Shown here: positions 60,036 to 64,000 of the stretch, piece after piece
Position numbering within the stretch: position 1 is the first letter of the stretch
Layout: each line of letters begins with the position of its first letter
From: Anaerolineae bacterium
Lineage (GTDB): Bacteria > Chloroflexota > Anaerolineae > Aggregatilineales > UBA2796
NCBI GenBank assembly: GCA_019637555.1
Contig: JAHBVK010000021.1
Span: 28,425-92,424, forward strand
DNA length: 64,000 nucleotides
Direction: 5' to 3'
Position numbers and translations under genes: made by a program
The notes under the pieces: generated by a model
The model's database searches: none
Told to the model about the DNA's origin: nothing
Seen by the model: the letters and a program-made list of their open reading frames with translations, nothing else

Positions 60036-61895
60036 GTGATCCGGCGGGCATCGGTCAACCTCTGGATCATCGTCCTGATCACGCTGCTGGGCGCGCTGCT
60101 GCGATTGCACGCGCTCGGCAGTTCTCCTCTGCGCGGCGATGAAGCCTTCGCCGTCCGCTATTGGGCTGCACCGCTGCCCGATCTGATCGATCCCGTAAAT
60201 GGCATCGCGTGGAAAGAACCGCATCCCTTCGGCACATTTTTGCTATTTGGCGTGTGGCGATCTGTAGCTGGCGACTCCGAGTTGGCGCTGCGCCTGCTGC
60301 CCGCGCTGATCAATCTGCTGGGCATCCCCTCAATGTATGTGCTTGCCAAACGCCTGCTCAGTAGCCGCACAACGAGCCAACCGTCGCCTCCCGGTTCCCC
60401 CTCTCCACGAAGTGGAGCAGGGAGTCAGAGGGTGAGGCTAACCGCAGGGTTGGCGGCGCTGTTGTGGGCGATCAATCCGCATCTGATCTGGCACAGTCAG
60501 GACTTTCGCAATTACGCCATCTGGGCGGCACTCAGTCTGATCAGCGTGCTGGCGCTGCTGCGGATCACGGATGATCGCGCTCCGACGCGCCGCGACTGGC
60601 TGGCATATCTGCTGATCGTCACGCTGACGCTGTACATTTTCTTCTTTGAAGCGGTGCTGCTGCTGGTGCATGGCGCGTATGTGCTGCTGTTCCGGCGTCA
60701 GCGATTGCGCGGTTGGATCGGCGCGATGATCGTTGTATTTCTGCTGAGTCTGCCGAGTGTTTATCAGCTCACTCGGATCGCGGGGAACGGCTACGGCGGA
60801 TCAGGGACGGGCCGTGAGATCAGCGCGCTGCTGACATTGTTCCCCTCACAGTTGTTGTTCGGAGAAACGGGGCTGATCAGCGTGCTGCCGCTGCTGCTGT
60901 GCCTCGCTGGTGTGCTGATCCTGTGGCGATCACGGCGCGAGTCGGCGGGCTTGCTGGCGTTGTGGCTGATCCTTCCGGCGCTGGCGCTGCTGTTGATCTC
61001 GACGCGCTTGAGCGTATTCTGGGCACGTTACCTGATCGTGATCACGCCCGCGCTGATCGTGGCGATCTGCGGGATCATGACCGTGACGAAGTGGCGATCT
61101 GCCCTGCGTCTCACCGTGATCGCTGTGCTGGCGCTGTTGTCGCTGCAATCGCTGTTGATCTACTACGGTCCTGACTACCACAAAGCATCGGATTGGTTCG
61201 GACTGCGCGATTATCTGCGCGAGGTAGTCATGCCAGATGATCTGGTGATCATGTCCTCACTCGATCCGCTGACGGGCAATGCCGATCCCGCCTTCGAGTG
61301 GTACTACGATGCGCCCGCCCCTGTGCTGACGCTGCCTAATCCGCAGATCGACATTGAGGCGGTGGTGCGGACGGCAATCGCTGATCATCGCGCGGTGTGG
61401 TATGTGGTATCGGGTGCTGATCCGCGCATCAACAACGAACTGTTGGCGCAAGGGACTTTGATCAGTGACGACAGCACAGGCAGAAGTTTTCTGGTGCGCC
61501 AATATCGCGCTAAGGGTGTCCGCGCCGATGAGATCGATCATCCGCTTGCTGTGCAGATCGGCGGTGCAACGCTGCGCGGATTCTCGATCACAGGGCGATC
61601 AATCACTGGGGGTAAGCTAACGGTGCTGCTGTATTGGGACGGCGTGCCTGATCCGGCGCTGACCACCTTCGTCCACTTGATCGGCAGCCCGAAGCCAGAC
61701 GGATCGCCGTTGTGGGCGCAGAAAGATCATCCGCCAATCGCGTCGGGACGCGATATTTATGCGCTCGATCTGGCTGGCGTAGTAGCGGGCGAATATCAGA
61801 TCGAGGTGGGCATGTACGATCCGGCTGATAATAATCGGCGCGTGCCTATCGGAGACAGCGATCATCTTCTGCTTACTACGCTTGAGATCAGGTGA
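60036..61895 (+). CDS. GT39-like membrane glycosyltransferase interrupted by an in-frame repeat
   Basis: The 619-residue polytopic protein resembles the ArnT/PMT (GT39/GT83) dolichyl- or polyprenyl-phosphate-sugar transferases. It has an N-terminal helix, then SSPLRGDEAFAVRYW with the catalytic-type Asp-Glu, and further helices to ~residue 400. A ~200-residue extracytoplasmic domain ends the protein. Residues ~115-135 (SQPSPPGSPSPRSGAGSQ) translate a family (a) palindrome at 60381-60439 that kept the reading frame. It adds a hydrophilic loop between helices. Start is GTG 60036 with no clear Shine-Dalgarno. Confidence 0.87.
   Translation: MIRRASVNLWIIVLITLLGALLRLHALGSSPLRGDEAFAVRYWAAPLPDLIDPVNGIAWKEPHPFGTFLLFGVWRSVAGDSELALRLLPALINLLGIPSMYVLAKRLLSSRTTSQPSPPGSPSPRSGAGSQRVRLTAGLAALLWAINPHLIWHSQDFRNYAIWAALSLISVLALLRITDDRAPTRRDWLAYLLIVTLTLYIFFFEAVLLLVHGAYVLLFRRQRLRGWIGAMIVVFLLSLPSVYQLTRIAGNGYGGSGTGREISALLTLFPSQLLFGETGLISVLPLLLCLAGVLILWRSRRESAGLLALWLILPALALLLISTRLSVFWARYLIVITPALIVAICGIMTVTKWRSALRLTVIAVLALLSLQSLLIYYGPDYHKASDWFGLRDYLREVVMPDDLVIMSSLDPLTGNADPAFEWYYDAPAPVLTLPNPQIDIEAVVRTAIADHRAVWYVVSGADPRINNELLAQGTLISDDSTGRSFLVRQYRAKGVRADEIDHPLAVQIGGATLRGFSITGRSITGGKLTVLLYWDGVPDPALTTFVHLIGSPKPDGSPLWAQKDHPPIASGRDIYALDLAGVVAGEYQIEVGMYDPADNNRRVPIGDSDHLLLTTLEIR
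60381..60439. repeat. Family (a) palindrome inside a coding sequence
   Basis: GCCTCCC...CCCTCTCCAC and GTGGAG-AGGGA...GGGTGAGGC form an imperfect inverted repeat around GAA. It adds about 20 codons to the glycosyltransferase without a stop or frameshift. Confidence 0.8.
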
Positions 61896-61971
61896 ACAAA
61901 GCGAACAGATGTGCGTTATAATCGTGGCACTACAAAGCTATTCTTTTATTGTCAATTAACTACGGATCGCT

Positions 61972-63675
61972 ATGCTAACACTGGATCAAACGCTGGCAAC
62001 GTATACGCTGGAAGTCCTCAAGGTGATCGCCTCACGCTGGGACATCGAGATCAAGGCGCGGGACACCAAGAAGTATGCCGATCAACTGGCGAAGGCGATG
62101 CTTAATCCTGAGAAGGTCGCGGACATGTGGCGGCGGCTGACCGATGAGCAGCGCGGCGCATTACAGACTCTGCTCGGCTCAAATGGCGGCAAGATGCTCG
62201 GCGTGATCTTCGGGCGGATGTTTGGCGAGGTACGTCCGATGGGACCGGGCGCATTGGAGCGCGAGAAGCCGTATTTGAATCCGGTGAGCGTCAACGAGGC
62301 GCTCTATTATCGCGGCATGATCTCGGCGGGTTACGGTGACAGCGCCAAAGGATCGCAGGTGTATATGTACGTACCCACCGATCTCGGTAAGCTGATGCCC
62401 ACGCAGGAAACCAGCTACAAGGACATTGCCACGCAAGTGCCGCCCGTTGAAGCTGTCGCGCCGCCGGAGAACATCCGACAGGCGGATACGGCGATGGTGG
62501 ATGATATCACCACCATGATGGCGTTCTGCCAGTTGGTCGATGTGACGCTAGATCAGGGCTTATTTCCGGCGGATCATCAGAAAACTCTGAAGCCGTACTT
62601 GATCGGCTCGGCAAGCAGCGCCCGCCTCAGTTTGATGATCGGGCTGGCGGTAGACCTCGGAATCGCGGGCATCAACAAGAATGTACTCAAACCCGTCGGC
62701 AACGAACTCCGCAAGTGGCTGGAGTCGTCGCGTCCGGCGCAGGTGAAATCGCTGGCGGAAGCGTGGAAGATGAGCACGCGCTACAACGAACTATCCTACA
62801 CACCGGGGCTGAAGGTTGAACGTCTGGGTAACGATCCGCTGCTGGCGCGGCAAACGGTGCTCACCTTCATGGAAATGGTGCCGCCGAATGACTGGTTCCC
62901 CGTCGATACCTTCGTGGCGGCGGTAAAAGAGGAAGAACCGGAGTTCCAGCGTCCCAATGGCGACTACGATAGCTGGTACATCCGCGACGCGCAGTCAGAT
63001 AAGTATCTGCGCGGCTTCGAGAGCTGGGATAAGGTTGATGGAGCGATGCTGCGCTTCATCCTGACCGGTCCGATGCACGGCTTGGGACTGCTGGATACGG
63101 CGCAGAATGGCGCGATGGTTCGTCTCACCATCTATGGTCGTGCCTTCATTGGCGAGAACGACTGGCCCGCCACACCTCCGGAAACCACGCCGATCACGAT
63201 CAAGGCGGATGGCGTATGTGACGTACCCCGCGCTACCAGCCGTTTTGATCGCTTCCAATTGTGCCGCTTCACCGAATGGCTGAAGGCGGGTGATGTCTAT
63301 CAGTATCGCATCTCCGCCGAGGGCTTGAGTCAGGCGACGGCGCAGAATATTAAAGGCGAGCAACTGCTCTCGTTCCTCAAACGCGCTACCAATGACGCCG
63401 TGCCCAAGAGCATTGTGCAGTTGATCGAGACGTGGGGACAGGCGAGCGGTGTCGGATCAGGCGCGGGCGCACAGTCGGCATCGTTGAGCCGGATGGTAGT
63501 GCTGCGCTTGCCTACACCTGAATTGCTGGAAACGCTGCAAGCCACTCCCGCCGTGCGTCGCTATCTGGGCGCACAGCTTGGTCCCGCCGCCGTCGCCATC
63601 CGTCCCGATCAGTGGGAGGCGCTGGTCGCGGCGCTGCAGGCAAGCGGCGTGATGGTCGATGTGGATATGGGGTAG
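61972..63675 (+). CDS. Helicase_C_3 (XPB/Ssl2-like) domain protein without ATPase motor
   Basis: The 567-residue protein has no Walker motifs. Its C-terminal part (FQLCRFTEWLKAGDVYQYRISAEGLSQATAQNIKGEQLLSFLKRA...VPKSIVQLIETW) matches what is known as the XPB/Ssl2-like Helicase_C_3 module of actinobacterial and related proteins. The N-terminal ~140 residues are helical (LAKAMLNPEKVADMWRRLTDEQRGALQTLLGSNGGKM) and look like winged-helix repeats. It may bind DNA with a separately encoded helicase, but this is inference. The last ~30 codons end just before the terminal repeat region. Confidence 0.62.
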   Translation: MLTLDQTLATYTLEVLKVIASRWDIEIKARDTKKYADQLAKAMLNPEKVADMWRRLTDEQRGALQTLLGSNGGKMLGVIFGRMFGEVRPMGPGALEREKPYLNPVSVNEALYYRGMISAGYGDSAKGSQVYMYVPTDLGKLMPTQETSYKDIATQVPPVEAVAPPENIRQADTAMVDDITTMMAFCQLVDVTLDQGLFPADHQKTLKPYLIGSASSARLSLMIGLAVDLGIAGINKNVLKPVGNELRKWLESSRPAQVKSLAEAWKMSTRYNELSYTPGLKVERLGNDPLLARQTVLTFMEMVPPNDWFPVDTFVAAVKEEEPEFQRPNGDYDSWYIRDAQSDKYLRGFESWDKVDGAMLRFILTGPMHGLGLLDTAQNGAMVRLTIYGRAFIGENDWPATPPETTPITIKADGVCDVPRATSRFDRFQLCRFTEWLKAGDVYQYRISAEGLSQATAQNIKGEQLLSFLKRATNDAVPKSIVQLIETWGQASGVGSGAGAQSASLSRMVVLRLPTPELLETLQATPAVRRYLGAQLGPAAVAIRPDQWEALVAALQASGVMVDVDMG

Positions 63676-64000
63676 GGGTTGACCTCATCGGCATTAAGCT
63701 AAGCCTACGCCGGGAGCTAAAGCAACCCGGCTAAACTGAAATACGGGTCAAAGACGGCTAAAGCCGCCTCTGGTGATGATAACTTTCGTCCTCGCGTCGG
63801 CAGTGGTAACGAACCGACGCTAGTTTGCTGAAGCTGACTTCAGTCGGGTATTGCTGATTTTCGTTGTAGCCGGAGTGCTTTAAGGCTTGTCCGGAGGTTA
63901 TTGATCTGCTTGCCGCAGACGCATGGGGTTCAAAACCCCATGCTACAACGCTCTAGAAACCCTCTAAAGAGGGTTCAGCAAAGGTCAGGTTTTGCTCCTA
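63676..64000. repeat. Right-end repeat region with a family (b) pair
   Basis: A degenerate plus-oriented element spans 63833-63896 (CTGACTTCAGTCGG, GTAG at 63866, CCGGA/TCCGG). A minus-oriented one follows at 63921-63975 (ATGGGGTT/AACCCCAT hairpin with GCTAC, then AACCCTCTAAAGAGGGTT). In the latter both stems differ from the consensus by compensating changes. Additional short inverted repeats (CCGGG/CCCGG, GGCTAAAGCC) lie at 63700-63775. No gene was seen to the window edge. Confidence 0.75.

Noticed and set aside
63921..63943. GGTTCAAAACCCC resembling a tRNA T-arm
   Set aside because: No acceptor, D or anticodon arms surround it; it is the hairpin of a dispersed repeat.

Overview
The window looks like a chromosomal stretch of a Chloroflexota bacterium, probably Anaerolineae-like. 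I infer this from gene content, not from a marker gene. The clues are eukaryote-like Ser/Thr kinases with Thr-Pro-rich stalks and PD40 propellers, LiaF/DUF5668-type membrane proteins, many hybrid histidine kinases and lone receivers, GTG starts and moderately high GC. No rRNA, tRNA, CRISPR array, prophage or complete insertion sequence was seen.

Layout. 1-16.9 kb: a DnaQ/DinG-type protein cut by the left edge, ribose-5-phosphate isomerase B, transketolase, an FGE-fold anchored protein, a receiver-kinase hybrid, a sulfotransferase/sulfurtransferase pair, two LiaF/DUF5668 membrane proteins, a sarcosine-oxidase-like flavoenzyme, a kinase-PD40 protein and xylulokinase. 16.9-20.9 kb: an AT-rich TPR protein, a non-pyrrolysine MttB-family methyltransferase and an HNH protein. 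21.3-28.8 kb: a leftward arginine cluster (argC, GNAT, argB, argD, small ORF, argG, argJ). It is preceded by a short Arg-rich leader ORF and a terminator hairpin, which together look like a transcription attenuator. 29-38 kb: an alpha/beta hydrolase; a six-TM histidine kinase with three single-domain receivers; a serine-palmitoyltransferase-like enzyme; and a threonine synthase fused to a response-regulator receiver, overlapping a hybrid histidine kinase. 38-53.6 kb: a DMT transporter, a methylcrotonyl-CoA carboxylase beta-like subunit, a REP-associated tyrosine transposase (RAYT), a GNAT, a kinase-TIR fusion divergent from a zinc-TIR protein, AlkD, a CopC/CopD fusion, a glycosyltransferase, a thiolase, a lipoprotein and a GNAT. 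53.7-64 kb: a GH3 hexosaminidase with a response regulator, a TIR protein, TilS, a NERD-like membrane protein, a GT39-like transferase and a Helicase_C_3-type protein.

The genes are separated by an unusual load of short palindromic repeats. At least three families are visible: (a) CCTCACCCC...CCTCTCC palindromes; (b) a two-hairpin element in which AACCCACT/AGTGGGTT is followed by GTAG and a second hairpin; (c) GTAGGGG-headed hairpins in tandem 124-127-nt units directly upstream of the RAYT gene. GTAG at the 5' edge of a hairpin is a known hallmark of REP sequences used by TnpA-REP proteins. The window may therefore hold an active or domesticated RAYT/REP system. One family (a) copy lies in frame inside a glycosyltransferase gene.

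How the genes may connect: tkt, rpiB and xylB serve pentose metabolism. The arg cluster covers N-acetylglutamate to ornithine plus argininosuccinate synthase (argF and argH are absent here). MttB-like methyltransferase and sarcosine-oxidase-like protein suggest use of N-methylated amines. The threonine synthase-receiver fusion next to a kinase is the strongest candidate for an undescribed link between signalling and metabolism.
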